From the NCBI GenBank assembly GCA_012838755.1, contig DUOQ01000085.1, positions 1 through 45,079 of the forward strand: a DNA stretch of 45,079 bases, given 5' to 3'. Below, in pieces: positions 32,946 through 41,322 of the stretch. The stretch is from Propionibacterium sp. Lineage in GTDB: Bacteria; Actinomycetota; Actinomycetes; Propionibacteriales; Propionibacteriaceae. Numbering within the stretch: the first letter of the stretch is position 1; each line of letters starts with the position of its first letter. Under the pieces are notes generated by a model. It was not told the DNA's origin. It worked only from the letters and a program-made list of their open reading frames with translations, and searched no databases. The position numbers were made by a program, and so were the translations under genes.

Positions 32946-35900
32946 ATGCCCGGAGCCCAGCCCACCATCACGTTCGACGCGAACCTGCCGATCAGCGCGG
33001 CCGTCGACGAGATCCGCGACCTCATCGAGAAGCACCAGGTCGTCGTGGTTGCCGGCGAGACCGGCTCGGGCAAGACCACCCAGCTGCCGAAGATCGCGCT
33101 GCTGGCCGGCCGCCAGCGCATCGGGCACACCCAGCCACGCCGCCTGGCCGCGCGCACCGTCGCCGACCGGATCGCCCACGAGATGGGCGTCGAGCTGGGC
33201 TCCACCGTCGGCTACCAGGTCCGCTTCACGCGCAAGGCCACGAAGCAGACGAAGGTCAAGCTGATGACCGACGGCATCCTGCTGGCCGAGATCTCCCACG
33301 ACCGAGACCTGCGCGCCTACGACACGATCATCATCGACGAGGCCCACGAGCGCAGCCTCAACATCGACTTCCTGCTGGGCTACCTCAAGCAGCTCCTGCC
33401 GCGACGCCCCGACCTCAAGGTGATCATCACCTCGGCGACCATCGACACCGCCCGGTTCAGCGAGCACTTCGGCGACGCGCCCATCGTCGAGGTCTCCGGC
33501 CGCACCTACCCGGTGGAGGTCGTGTACGAGCCCCTCGACGACCCCAACGACCTCGTCGACGGCATCACCAGGGCCGTCACGCAGCTGCACGCGCTGGCCG
33601 AGGGCGACATCCTCGTGTTCTGCTCCGGCGAGCGCGAGATCCGCGACGCCGCCGAGGCGATCAACGGGCTCAAGCTGCGCAACACCGAGGTGCTGCCCCT
33701 GTTCGCGCGCCTGTCGGCCGCCGAGCAGGACCGCGTGTTCCGCCCCCACTCCGGCATGCGGGTCGTGCTCGCCACCAACGTCGCCGAGACCTCGCTGACC
33801 GTGCCGGGCATCCGCTACGTCGTCGACCCCGGCTTCGCCCGCATCAGCCGCTACTCCGCGCGCACCAAGGTGCAGCGCCTGCCCATCGAACCGATCAGCC
33901 AGGCCAGCGCCAACCAGCGCGCCGGCCGCTGTGGACGCCTCGGGCCCGGCATCGCGATCCGCCTCTACAGCGAGGAGGACTTCGAGGCCCGCCCCGAGTT
34001 CACCGAGCCCGAGATCCTGCGCACCAACCTCGCCAGCGTCATCCTGCAGATGGCCGATGCACGCCTGGGCGCGATCGAGGACTTCCCGTTCGTCGAGCCG
34101 CCCGACCGCTCGCAGGTCCGCGACGGCCTGCGCCTGCTCAAGGAGCTCGGCTCCCTCGCCGACCCCCGCGACGGCGAGAACGAGGGCCAGCGGCTCACCC
34201 GCACCGGCCGCCTCCTGGCCAAGCTGCCCGTCGACCCCCGGCTGGGCCGCATGCTGGTCGAGGCCGGACGCCGCGGGTGCGCCTGGGACGTCCTGCCGGT
34301 CGTCGCGGCCCTGGCCATCCCCGACGTGCGCGAGCGGCCCACCGAGAAGCAGGCCGAGGCCGACGCCCTGCACCGTCGGTTCTGGAGCGAGACGGGTGCG
34401 GCCAACGCCGCGAGGGGGGAGGCCCACGGCGAACGCGACGCGTCCGACATCGCCGCGATCTGGCGGCTGTGGGACTACCTGCGCCACCAGCGCAACGAGC
34501 TGTCGGGCAACGCGTTCCGCCGGATGTGCCGCGACGAGTACCTCAACTTCCTGCGGATCCGCGAGTGGCAGGACCTCGTCTCCCAGCTCCGCGAGATCAT
34601 CGGCGAGCTCGACCTCGACACCACGGCGTCCAACGCCGACGCCGACACCCGGCGTGCCCGCGCCCGCCAGCCGCGCCAGGCCAGCAACCACACCCCGAAC
34701 TGGGATGCCGTGCACGCCGCGATCCTGTCCGGCCTGCTGTCACACGTCGGCCTGCGTGACGAGCGCTCGACGCAGCCGAAGACGCAGCAGCGCCGGGGGC
34801 GGCGTCCGATGGCCGAGTACCTGGGCGCGCGCGGGGCACGCTTCGCGATCCAGCCCGGTAGCGCCGCGGCCAAGGCCGAGCCGCCGCTGGTGATGGCCGT
34901 CGAGCTCGTCGAGACCAGCCGCCTGTGGGCGCGGACCGTCGCGCCGATCACCGCCGAGCAGGTCGAGGCCGTGGGCGGGCACCTGGTCACCCGGCAGTAC
35001 TCCGAGCCGCGCTGGTCGGTCAAGGGCGGCCAGTGCGTGGCCGACGAGCGGGTGCTGCTGCTGGGCGTGCCGATCGTCGCCGGGCGCACCGTCAGCTACG
35101 GCCGCATCGACCCCGTCGTCGCGCGCGAGGTGTTCATCCAGTCGGCCCTGGTCGAGGGCCAGTGGCACACCCGCCACCACTTCTTCCAGCGCAACGAGCG
35201 CACCCGCGCCGAGGCCGAGGACCTCTCCGAGCGCACCCGCCGGCGCGACATCCTCGTCGACGACCGGGCCATCTTCGCGTTCTACGACGAGCGCGTCCCG
35301 CCCGAGATCGTCTCGGTCGCCCACTTCGACCGCTGGTGGCGCGGCAAGCGCCGCGAGGACGAGACCTACCTCGACCTCGTCCTGGACGACCTCGTCGACG
35401 CCGACCAGGTCGACGTCGAGGCCTTCCCCGAGGTTTGGACCGTCGGCCCCACCGACCTGCCCGTCAGCTACCTGTTCGAGCCCGGCGCCCACCGCGACGG
35501 CGTGAGTATCGACATCGACGTGACCGTGCTCAACCAGGTCGACCCGGCCCCGCTGACCTGGCAGGTCCCCGGCCTGCGCGACGAGCTGGCCACCGAGCTG
35601 ATCCGGTCGCTGCCCAAGGCGGTGCGCACGCGGTTCGTGCCCGCCCCCGACTGGGCGCGCCGCGCGCTGAGCTGGCTCGACGACCACCCCGAGCAGGCCC
35701 CCAAGGCGTTCACGGACGCCCTCGGCGCGGCCCTGACCGCCCTGTCGGGCGACCCGTTGGACGCGAGCCTGTTCAACGAGTCGGTCCTGCCCGACCACCT
35801 CACGGTGCGCTACGTCATCACCGACGGACGCCGCGAGCTCGGCGCCGGCAAGGACTTCGAGTCGCTGCGCAAGCAGTTCGCGCCGCGGCTGAACAAGCGG

Positions 35901-36782
35901 CTCAACGCCGCGGCGTCCGGGGTGGCCCACGCGGGGGCGACGCGATGGGAGTTCGGCGCCATCCCGGCCACGACCGAGGTCGACCGCGACCCCACGCCGC
36001 TGGTCGGCTACCCGGCCCTGGTCGACCAGGGCGACACGGTCGGCGTCCGCGTCGCCAACACCCCGGCGAGGGCGACCCGCTCGCAGGCGCTCGGCCTGCG
36101 CCGCCTCGTCACCCTCGTGGCCCCCGACCCGACCCGCTCGGTGTTCGCGCACCTGTCGAACACGGACAAGATCGCGCTCGCGGCCAGCCCGTACGCCAAC
36201 CTCAACGCCCTGCTGGCTGACGCGCGCCTCAAGGCGACCGGCGACCTCATCGCGTCCCACCGCATCGACCCCGACACCGTCCGCGACGAGGCGTCCTTCC
36301 GCACGGTCGTCGACACGGTCCGTCCCGACGCCGCCGACCGCATGCAGGCGATCACGCGCTCCGCGGCCAAGACCCTGGGCCGCTGGGCCGAGGTGCGCGC
36401 CGAGCTGGCCCGGCGTCCGGACTCCGACACGAAGGCCGACATCGAGGCCCAGCTCGACAACCTCGTGTTCGCCGGCTTCATCTCGGCCACCCCCGAACCG
36501 CACTTCACCCGCCTCGAGCGCTACCTCCACGCCGTCGACGTCCGCCTCAAGGGCTGGACGGGCAACCCCGCGCGCGAGGCGCAGAACCTCGACGTGATCA
36601 CCGAGCTCGAGGACGCCTACGCCGCCGCCATCGACCGCTACGACGTGGGGGAGCTGCCCCCGGCCGCGGCCGAGGTCGGCTGGCTGCTGGAGGAGATGCG
36701 CGTCAGCCTGTTCGCCCAGTCGCTGGGCACGTCCCAGCCCGTGTCGGCCAAGCGGGTGCGATCGGCGATCGCTCACCTGTAG
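32946..36782 (+). CDS. hrpA: ATP-dependent RNA helicase HrpA (DEAH/RHA family)
   Basis: A 1278-residue DEAH helicase. Motif I is AGETGSGKTTQLPKI (about 36-50), Ia TQPRRLAART, II DEAHERSLNIDFLLG, III SATIDTARFSEHF, V ATNVAETSLTVPGI and VI QRAGRCGRLGPG. A winged-helix/ratchet and OB-type region follows, then the long C-terminal domain found only in HrpA (DUF3418-like, about 700-1278). E. coli HrpA helps clear stalled or collided ribosomes on mRNA. Length matches the family and no motif is broken. It ends 79 bases before hipB. Confidence 0.95.
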   Translation: MPGAQPTITFDANLPISAAVDEIRDLIEKHQVVVVAGETGSGKTTQLPKIALLAGRQRIGHTQPRRLAARTVADRIAHEMGVELGSTVGYQVRFTRKATKQTKVKLMTDGILLAEISHDRDLRAYDTIIIDEAHERSLNIDFLLGYLKQLLPRRPDLKVIITSATIDTARFSEHFGDAPIVEVSGRTYPVEVVYEPLDDPNDLVDGITRAVTQLHALAEGDILVFCSGEREIRDAAEAINGLKLRNTEVLPLFARLSAAEQDRVFRPHSGMRVVLATNVAETSLTVPGIRYVVDPGFARISRYSARTKVQRLPIEPISQASANQRAGRCGRLGPGIAIRLYSEEDFEARPEFTEPEILRTNLASVILQMADARLGAIEDFPFVEPPDRSQVRDGLRLLKELGSLADPRDGENEGQRLTRTGRLLAKLPVDPRLGRMLVEAGRRGCAWDVLPVVAALAIPDVRERPTEKQAEADALHRRFWSETGAANAARGEAHGERDASDIAAIWRLWDYLRHQRNELSGNAFRRMCRDEYLNFLRIREWQDLVSQLREIIGELDLDTTASNADADTRRARARQPRQASNHTPNWDAVHAAILSGLLSHVGLRDERSTQPKTQQRRGRRPMAEYLGARGARFAIQPGSAAAKAEPPLVMAVELVETSRLWARTVAPITAEQVEAVGGHLVTRQYSEPRWSVKGGQCVADERVLLLGVPIVAGRTVSYGRIDPVVAREVFIQSALVEGQWHTRHHFFQRNERTRAEAEDLSERTRRRDILVDDRAIFAFYDERVPPEIVSVAHFDRWWRGKRREDETYLDLVLDDLVDADQVDVEAFPEVWTVGPTDLPVSYLFEPGAHRDGVSIDIDVTVLNQVDPAPLTWQVPGLRDELATELIRSLPKAVRTRFVPAPDWARRALSWLDDHPEQAPKAFTDALGAALTALSGDPLDASLFNESVLPDHLTVRYVITDGRRELGAGKDFESLRKQFAPRLNKRLNAAASGVAHAGATRWEFGAIPATTEVDRDPTPLVGYPALVDQGDTVGVRVANTPARATRSQALGLRRLVTLVAPDPTRSVFAHLSNTDKIALAASPYANLNALLADARLKATGDLIASHRIDPDTVRDEASFRTVVDTVRPDAADRMQAITRSAAKTLGRWAEVRAELARRPDSDTKADIEAQLDNLVFAGFISATPEPHFTRLERYLHAVDVRLKGWTGNPAREAQNLDVITELEDAYAAAIDRYDVGELPPAAAEVGWLLEEMRVSLFAQSLGTSQPVSAKRVRSAIAHL

Positions 36783-36817
36783 TAACTGAACGATCACATC
36801 CCGGTATGGCACCGAAC

Positions 36818-36835
36818 GGTAACTTTTGGTAAAGT
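36818..36835 (+). promoter_or_regulatory. Probable hipBA promoter/operator region
   Basis: TAAAGT (36830-36835) is a plausible -10, with no convincing -35. Direct GGTAA repeats at 36818 and 36828 are exactly 10 bp apart and overlap it, a reasonable place for HipB to bind. The surrounding 60 bases are clearly richer in A and T than the genes. Confidence 0.35.
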
Positions 36836-36861
36836 CACTGCTCGGTGACAGGAGGTTCGCC

Positions 36862-37128
36862 ATGAGCGAGGCAGGAACCCCGATCGAGGTGGGGCGTGCT
36901 GTGCAGCACGCCCGTGCCCGGCTCGGGCTGACGCAGGCGGAGGCAGCCCAGAAGGCCGGCGTGTCACGGAGGTGGCTCATCGAACTGGAGCGGGGGCACG
37001 GGAACGCCCAGCTGGGGAAGGTGCTCGCCACCCTGCATGCCCTGGGGCTGACCCTGCAGGTCGTACCCCACGAGGTGCCCACCGGCCGCAGCGAACTCGA
37101 TGACATCGTCGAAGGCACCCTGCGATGA
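36862..37128 (+). CDS. hipB: HipB-type antitoxin, XRE-family regulator
   Basis: An 88-residue DNA-binding protein with one Xre/Cro helix-turn-helix: GRAVQHARARLGLTQAEAAQKAGVSRRWLIELERGHGNAQLGKVLATLHALGL. The final stretch (LQVVPHEVPTGRSELDDIVEGTLR) should form the strand and tail that contact HipA. ATG 36862 follows a strong AGGAGG; the ORF-track TTG at 36826 lies in the promoter. HipB proteins repress their own operon and neutralise HipA. The stop overlaps the hipA ATG by 4 bases. The pair sits between genes usually found together in related genomes, so it was probably inserted. Confidence 0.92.
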   Translation: MSEAGTPIEVGRAVQHARARLGLTQAEAAQKAGVSRRWLIELERGHGNAQLGKVLATLHALGLTLQVVPHEVPTGRSELDDIVEGTLR

Positions 37129-38387
37129 AGGACCTGGCCGTGTTCCTCTCCGGTGCGAGGGTCGGCACCATCCGGCAGCGGTCGGGCCTGCGGTTCCGCT
37201 ACGACGAGGCCTACCTGGCCGGGCCGGACCCGACGCCGCTGTCGCTGTCGATGCCGCTGTCCGAGGTCGATCACGGCAACCGGGTCACCCTGTCGTGGGT
37301 CAACGGCCTGCTGCCTGCTGATCGCGAGGTCCGTGCGCGCGTGGCGGAACGGGGCGGCGTGCGGTCCAGCAACCCGGCCGCCCTGCTCACGGTCATCGGC
37401 CTCGACTGCCCCGGCGCGGTCCAGGTGACGACCGTCGACCGGGTGGACGAGGTCACCCGGCCCGCCGAACTCGTGCCGGTCGATGACGACTGGATCGGCG
37501 CCCGTCTGGCCCTGCTGCGCCGTGACGAGGCCGCGTGGCAGATCGCCGACGAGCGGTGGAGCATCGGCGGCGGCCAGTCCAAGTTCACGTTGGCTCGCGA
37601 TGCGGCCGGCCGGTGGTGCGACCCCCGGGGTGCGGCGGCGTCCACGCACATCGTGAAGCCGGGCGTGCCGACGGCGCGGATGCAGGCCCTCAATGAACAT
37701 GTCTCGCTGGTGGCCCTGCGGGCGCTCGACATCCCGGCGGCGCACAGCGAGTACCGGGAGTTCGCCGGGCAACCCGCCCTGGTCGTGCGCCGCTTCGACC
37801 GGGTGCCGGAGGGGGAGGGGGTCCGTCGGGTCCATGCCGAGGACCTCTGCCAGGCCGTGGGCAACCAGACCACCTATGAGCGCTACGGCGGCCCGAGCGC
37901 TCGCGACCTGGTCGACCTGTTGCGGAGCAGGGCCCCCGGGGCCCCGGAGCGGTTCGCCGAGGCGCTCATGGCCACCTACCTGCTCGGCTCGCCCGATGGC
38001 CACGCCCGCAACTACTCCGTGCTCCTGGCCGGGTCGCGCGCCGTGCTGGCGCCCCTGTACGACGTGGCCAGCTCGTGGCCCTACGAGATTGCTGGCGCCG
38101 GCGTGATGCACCAACGCAAGGTCGCCCTGTCGATCGGGGGCGAGCGGACGTTCGGGCTGGTCGGAGCCGACCGGTGGCAGCGCTTCTTCACGACCAACTC
38201 CCTCGACCCCCTCTGGGGGTTCCAGCGACTGCGCACCCTGGCCGACCGGCTCCCCGACGCCCTGGCCCGGGCGTTCGGCACCGTGGAGGGCGTCCCGGGC
38301 GCCGACGAGCTGCGCGCGCGGTACGTGGACTCCGTGGCCCGTTCGTGCGGCCAGTTCCTGGAACAGCTGGACAGCGCCGGCCGCTAG
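37125..38387 (+). CDS. hipA: HipA-type toxin, Ser/Thr kinase
   Basis: A 420-residue HipA kinase. E. coli HipA phosphorylates glutamyl-tRNA synthetase and halts growth. The N-terminal subdomain (VFLSGARVGTIRQRSG, SLSMPLSE, WVNGLLPADREVR) precedes the kinase core. SIGGGQSKF (146-154) corresponds to the E. coli SIAGAQEK loop with its autophosphorylated Ser150. HIVKP holds the ATP-binding Lys (about 178). GSPDGHARNYSVLL has the catalytic Asp291 and Asn295, and LYDVASSWPY the metal-binding Asp313. All catalytic residues are present, so the toxin looks active. The target in this organism is unknown. Confidence 0.94.
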   Translation: MKDLAVFLSGARVGTIRQRSGLRFRYDEAYLAGPDPTPLSLSMPLSEVDHGNRVTLSWVNGLLPADREVRARVAERGGVRSSNPAALLTVIGLDCPGAVQVTTVDRVDEVTRPAELVPVDDDWIGARLALLRRDEAAWQIADERWSIGGGQSKFTLARDAAGRWCDPRGAAASTHIVKPGVPTARMQALNEHVSLVALRALDIPAAHSEYREFAGQPALVVRRFDRVPEGEGVRRVHAEDLCQAVGNQTTYERYGGPSARDLVDLLRSRAPGAPERFAEALMATYLLGSPDGHARNYSVLLAGSRAVLAPLYDVASSWPYEIAGAGVMHQRKVALSIGGERTFGLVGADRWQRFFTTNSLDPLWGFQRLRTLADRLPDALARAFGTVEGVPGADELRARYVDSVARSCGQFLEQLDSAGR

Positions 38388-38390
38388 GGT
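38385..38390 (+). promoter_or_regulatory. Putative -10 hexamer for the PAC2 gene
   Basis: TAGGGT, then 6 bases, then ATG 38397. Its first three bases are the hipA stop codon. Confidence 0.45.
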
Positions 38391-38396
38391 GGGCCC

Positions 38397-39287
38397 ATGC
38401 AGGATCCGCGCGAGCTCTACTCCGTCGAGGAAGACGTCTGGGCCACCCTCGCGGGATCCCGGCCGACGCTGGTGCACCTGTTCGACGGCTACGTGGACGC
38501 GGGCCAGGTCGGCAAGCAGATCAGCGAGCACATCCTCTCGGGCATGAACCTCGAGCTGCTGGTCACCTTCGACCACGACCAGTTGCACGACTACCGCTCG
38601 CGGCGCCCGGCGATGGTGTTCGACACCAACACCTGGACAGGCCTGACCGACTACGAACTCGCGATCCACAAGGTGACCGACCCCACGGGCCATGTGTTCC
38701 TCCTCCTGAGCGGCCCCGAGCCCGACACCCAGTGGAACCGCGCCTGCGCGGCGATCCTCGGCATCGTCGAGGACCTCGACGTGCCGCTGCTGGTGACGGC
38801 CCAGGGCGTCCCGATGGGGGTGCCGCACACCCGCCCGATCCTGGTCACCGGGCACGCCACCGACCCGGGGCTCGTCACCGACAACCCCGTCTGGATCGAC
38901 CGGGTCACCGTGCCCGGCAGCTTCTCGGCGATGGTGGAGTGGAAGGCCGGCCAGACCGGACGCCTCGCGCGCGGCTTCGTCGCCCACGTGCCGCACTACC
39001 TCGCGCCGGGGCAGTACGCCCCGGGCGCCCTCGCCGTGCTCGAGCGGATCCGTGCCGCGACGGGGCTCGACCTCCCGCCCGGTGACCTGGCCACCCGGGC
39101 GCTGCAGACGCTGGCCCAGCTCGAGGGCGAGGTGGAGTCCGACGGCGAGCTCGGGCCGCTCGTCCAGGCGCTGGAGCAGCAGTACGACGAGTTGCAGTCC
39201 ACCGGACGCCCCAACGTTCCGTCGGCCGACGAGATCGGGGAGGCCGTGGAGCAGTTCCTCGCCGAGCAGGACGAGAAGGAGGAGTGA
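38397..39287 (+). CDS. PAC2 family protein (Rv2714-like)
   Basis: A 296-residue soluble protein of the PAC2 (proteasome assembly chaperone 2-like) family. Characteristic are VHLFDGYVDAGQVGKQISEHIL near the N-terminus, LLLSGPEPDTQWNRACAAILGI, the VTAQGVPMGVPHTRP loop and GFVAHVPHYLAPGQYAPGALAVLERI. The acidic helical C-terminus (EAVEQFLAEQDEKEE) is typical of the actinobacterial group that includes M. tuberculosis Rv2714, which also lies near sigB. A precise role is not established. A -10-like TAGGGT lies 6 bases upstream; tesB follows after one base. Confidence 0.9.
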   Translation: MQDPRELYSVEEDVWATLAGSRPTLVHLFDGYVDAGQVGKQISEHILSGMNLELLVTFDHDQLHDYRSRRPAMVFDTNTWTGLTDYELAIHKVTDPTGHVFLLLSGPEPDTQWNRACAAILGIVEDLDVPLLVTAQGVPMGVPHTRPILVTGHATDPGLVTDNPVWIDRVTVPGSFSAMVEWKAGQTGRLARGFVAHVPHYLAPGQYAPGALAVLERIRAATGLDLPPGDLATRALQTLAQLEGEVESDGELGPLVQALEQQYDELQSTGRPNVPSADEIGEAVEQFLAEQDEKEE

Positions 39288-39288
39288 C

Positions 39289-40155
39289 ATGCCACGCACC
39301 GTGGCGGAGTTGGTCGACCTGTTGGCCCTCGAGCAGTTGGAGGTGGACCTGTTCCGCGGCAGCCAGCCCGACACGTTGGCGCAGCGGGCCTTCGGCGGCC
39401 AGGTGATGGCGCAGGCCCTCGAGGCGGCCTACCACACGGTCCCCGAGGACCGGATGTGCCACTCGTTGCACGGCTACTTCCTGCGGCCGGGGTCGACGGC
39501 GGCCCCCATCATCTACACGGTCACGTCCCCGCGCGACGGCGGCTCGTTCTCCTCGCGGCAGGTGGAGGCCCGCCAGCACGGCCGGAGCCTGTTCGTGATG
39601 AACGCGTCGTTCAAGGTGCCCGAGCAGGGGCTGGAGCACCAGTGGCCGCCCACCCCGGGCGTCCCGCCGGTGGAGCAGTGCCCGCCGCTGTCGGAGGTGC
39701 TCGGACGCCGCTCCGCCATCCACGCCACCACGTGGGAGGACGAGTGGGGCGCCGTCGACGTGCGCTACGCCGGGGACGCCCGCAAGAAGACCGACTACAC
39801 CTCCCACGCCGCCATGCAGGTGTGGCTGCGCACCCACGAGCGACTGCCCGACGACCCGCGGCTGCACCAGGCGATGCTGGCCTACGCCAGCGACCTGACG
39901 CTGCTGGGCGTGTCGACGGTCGGCCACCCCGTCGAGTTCATGTCGGCCGACATGCAGATCGCGACGATCGACCACGCCATGTGGTTCCATCGCCCGATCC
40001 GCGTCGACGACTGGATCCTCTACGACCAGTTCTCGCCCTCGGCGTCCAACGGCATGGGCTACTCGCGCGGACGTCTCTACTCCGCCGGCGTCCTCGGGGT
40101 CTCCACCGCCCAGGAGGGCCTCATCCGCGTGCTCGACCAGGACGATCAGGGCTGA
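39289..40155 (+). CDS. tesB: Acyl-CoA thioesterase II (TesB)
   Basis: A double-hotdog thioesterase of 288 residues that hydrolyses medium- and long-chain acyl-CoA. The first hotdog has FGGQVMAQALEAAYHTVPEDR and HSLHGYFLRPGS. The second has the catalytic Asp in AYASDLTLLGV, DHAMWFHRP and the catalytic Gln in STAQEGLIRV, together matching the Asp-Thr/Ser-Gln triad of E. coli TesB. ATG 39289 follows AAGGAGGAG within the PAC2 3' end; the ORF-track start at 39052 is inside PAC2. Probably co-transcribed with PAC2 and ended by the hairpin shared with sigB. Confidence 0.94.
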   Translation: MPRTVAELVDLLALEQLEVDLFRGSQPDTLAQRAFGGQVMAQALEAAYHTVPEDRMCHSLHGYFLRPGSTAAPIIYTVTSPRDGGSFSSRQVEARQHGRSLFVMNASFKVPEQGLEHQWPPTPGVPPVEQCPPLSEVLGRRSAIHATTWEDEWGAVDVRYAGDARKKTDYTSHAAMQVWLRTHERLPDDPRLHQAMLAYASDLTLLGVSTVGHPVEFMSADMQIATIDHAMWFHRPIRVDDWILYDQFSPSASNGMGYSRGRLYSAGVLGVSTAQEGLIRVLDQDDQG

Positions 40156-40186
40156 CCACGAGCGGGCCGCACCGGCCCGAACAGGC

Positions 40187-40218
40187 CCGAGGCCGGATCC
40201 GTTCGGATCCGGCCTCGG
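40187..40218. terminator. Bidirectional terminator between tesB and sigB
   Basis: CCGAGGCCGGATCCG and CGGATCCGGCCTCGG form a perfect 15-bp stem with a TT loop, followed on the plus strand by TGTTT. It lies between two convergent genes. Confidence 0.85.
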
Positions 40219-40245
40219 TGTTTCGGGGTGCCGCTTCGGGGTGAG

Positions 40246-41199
40246 TCAGGCTGCCAGCGTGGTGTCGCGCAGCTTGGCGATGGCCTGGCGCTCGATCTGG
40301 CGGACGCGCTCGGCGGTGATGCCCCAGACGCTGGCGATGTCGGCCAGCTTGGCCTGGCGGCCGTCCAGGAGGCCGTAGCGGCGGCGCACCACGTCGGCGG
40401 AGCGCTCGTCCAGGCTGTCGAGCATGGTGTCCAGGCGGGCGCGGTCCTCGGCGTCCAGCACCATCTCGTCGGGGCCGGGGGCCGTGTCGCGGGCGAGCAG
40501 GTCGCCGAGTGCGGTGTCGCCGTCCTCCTCGACCGGGGCGTCCAGCGACACGTGGTCGCGGGCCAGGCGGAGCAGGTCGATGACGCGCTCCTCCTCGAGG
40601 CCGAGCTCGTCGGCGATCTCGAGGACCTCGGGCTCACGGCCGAGCTTGCGCTCGAGGTTGCGGCGCGTGGCGGAGACCTGGTTGATCTGCTCGGCGACGT
40701 GCACGGGGAGGCGCACGATACGGCTCTGCTGGGCGATGCCGCGGCTGATCGACTGGCGCACCCACCAGGTGGCGTAGGTCGAGAACTTGAAGCCCTTCAT
40801 GTAGTCGAACTTCTCCACGGCGCGGATGAGGCCGGTGTTGCCCTCCTGGACCAGGTCCAGCAGCGGCATCTGCGAACGGCCGTACTTGCGGGCCACGGAG
40901 ACGACGAGGCGCAGGTTGGCGGTCACGAAGCGCTTCATGGCGGCGCGGCCCTGGTCCACGATGAGCTCGAGCTCCTCGGTGGAGGCCTTCTTCGCCTTGC
41001 GCCCGCCGCGCTCCTTCGTCGTCACGGTGCCCTCGAGGATGGCTTCTGCGTAGAGGCCGGCCTCGATCTCGCGCGCCAGCATGACTTCCTCCTCGGCGGT
41101 CAGCAGAGGGGTTTTCGCGATGCCGTCGAGGTACAGTCCAACGGAGTCCTTGCCGTCGATGCCCTCGGTGGAGCGAGAACGGTGCGAGGTCGAGATCAT
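40246..41199 (-). CDS. sigB: Principal-like (group 2) sigma factor SigB
   Basis: A 317-residue sigma-70 protein with region 1.2 (DSVGLYLDGIAKTPLLTAEEEV) and region 2 containing [55 protein letters not shown]. Region 3 follows, and region 4.2 ends GITAERVRQIERQAIAKLRD. It lacks the long acidic region 1.1 found in the sigA product nearby, so it is a non-essential stress or stationary-phase sigma of the SigB/HrdD type. The order sigB near sigA matches other actinobacteria. ATG 41199 follows GAAAGGAC. GTTCGG and CCGAAC repeats at 41250-41269 may be an operator. No anti-sigma gene is adjacent. Confidence 0.94.
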   Translation of the reverse strand: MISTSHRSRSTEGIDGKDSVGLYLDGIAKTPLLTAEEEVMLAREIEAGLYAEAILEGTVTTKERGGRKAKKASTEELELIVDQGRAAMKRFVTANLRLVVSVARKYGRSQMPLLDLVQEGNTGLIRAVEKFDYMKGFKFSTYATWWVRQSISRGIAQQSRIVRLPVHVAEQINQVSATRRNLERKLGREPEVLEIADELGLEEERVIDLLRLARDHVSLDAPVEEDGDTALGDLLARDTAPGPDEMVLDAEDRARLDTMLDSLDERSADVVRRRYGLLDGRQAKLADIASVWGITAERVRQIERQAIAKLRDTTLAA

Positions 41200-41322
41200 G
41201 CGTTCGTCCTTTCGTCGTCACCCAGTACAACGCGAAACGTCGCGGATTTGTTCGGTCGGACCCCCGAACGAGCCCTGAGGGGTGCCCTGAGTGCCGAAAT
41301 CAAGACCGTGGTCGTACGCCGA

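Noticed and set aside
34740-39374. A 1544-aa minus-strand ORF, and similar giants at 14131-17973 (-), 40228-43992 (+) and 5514-8480 (-)
   Set aside because: They lie antisense to well-recognised genes (hrpA/hipA/PAC2, nrdJ, sigB/ptrB, hflX/dinG), have low-complexity His/Arg/Gly/Val composition, and arise because high GC makes stop codons rare.
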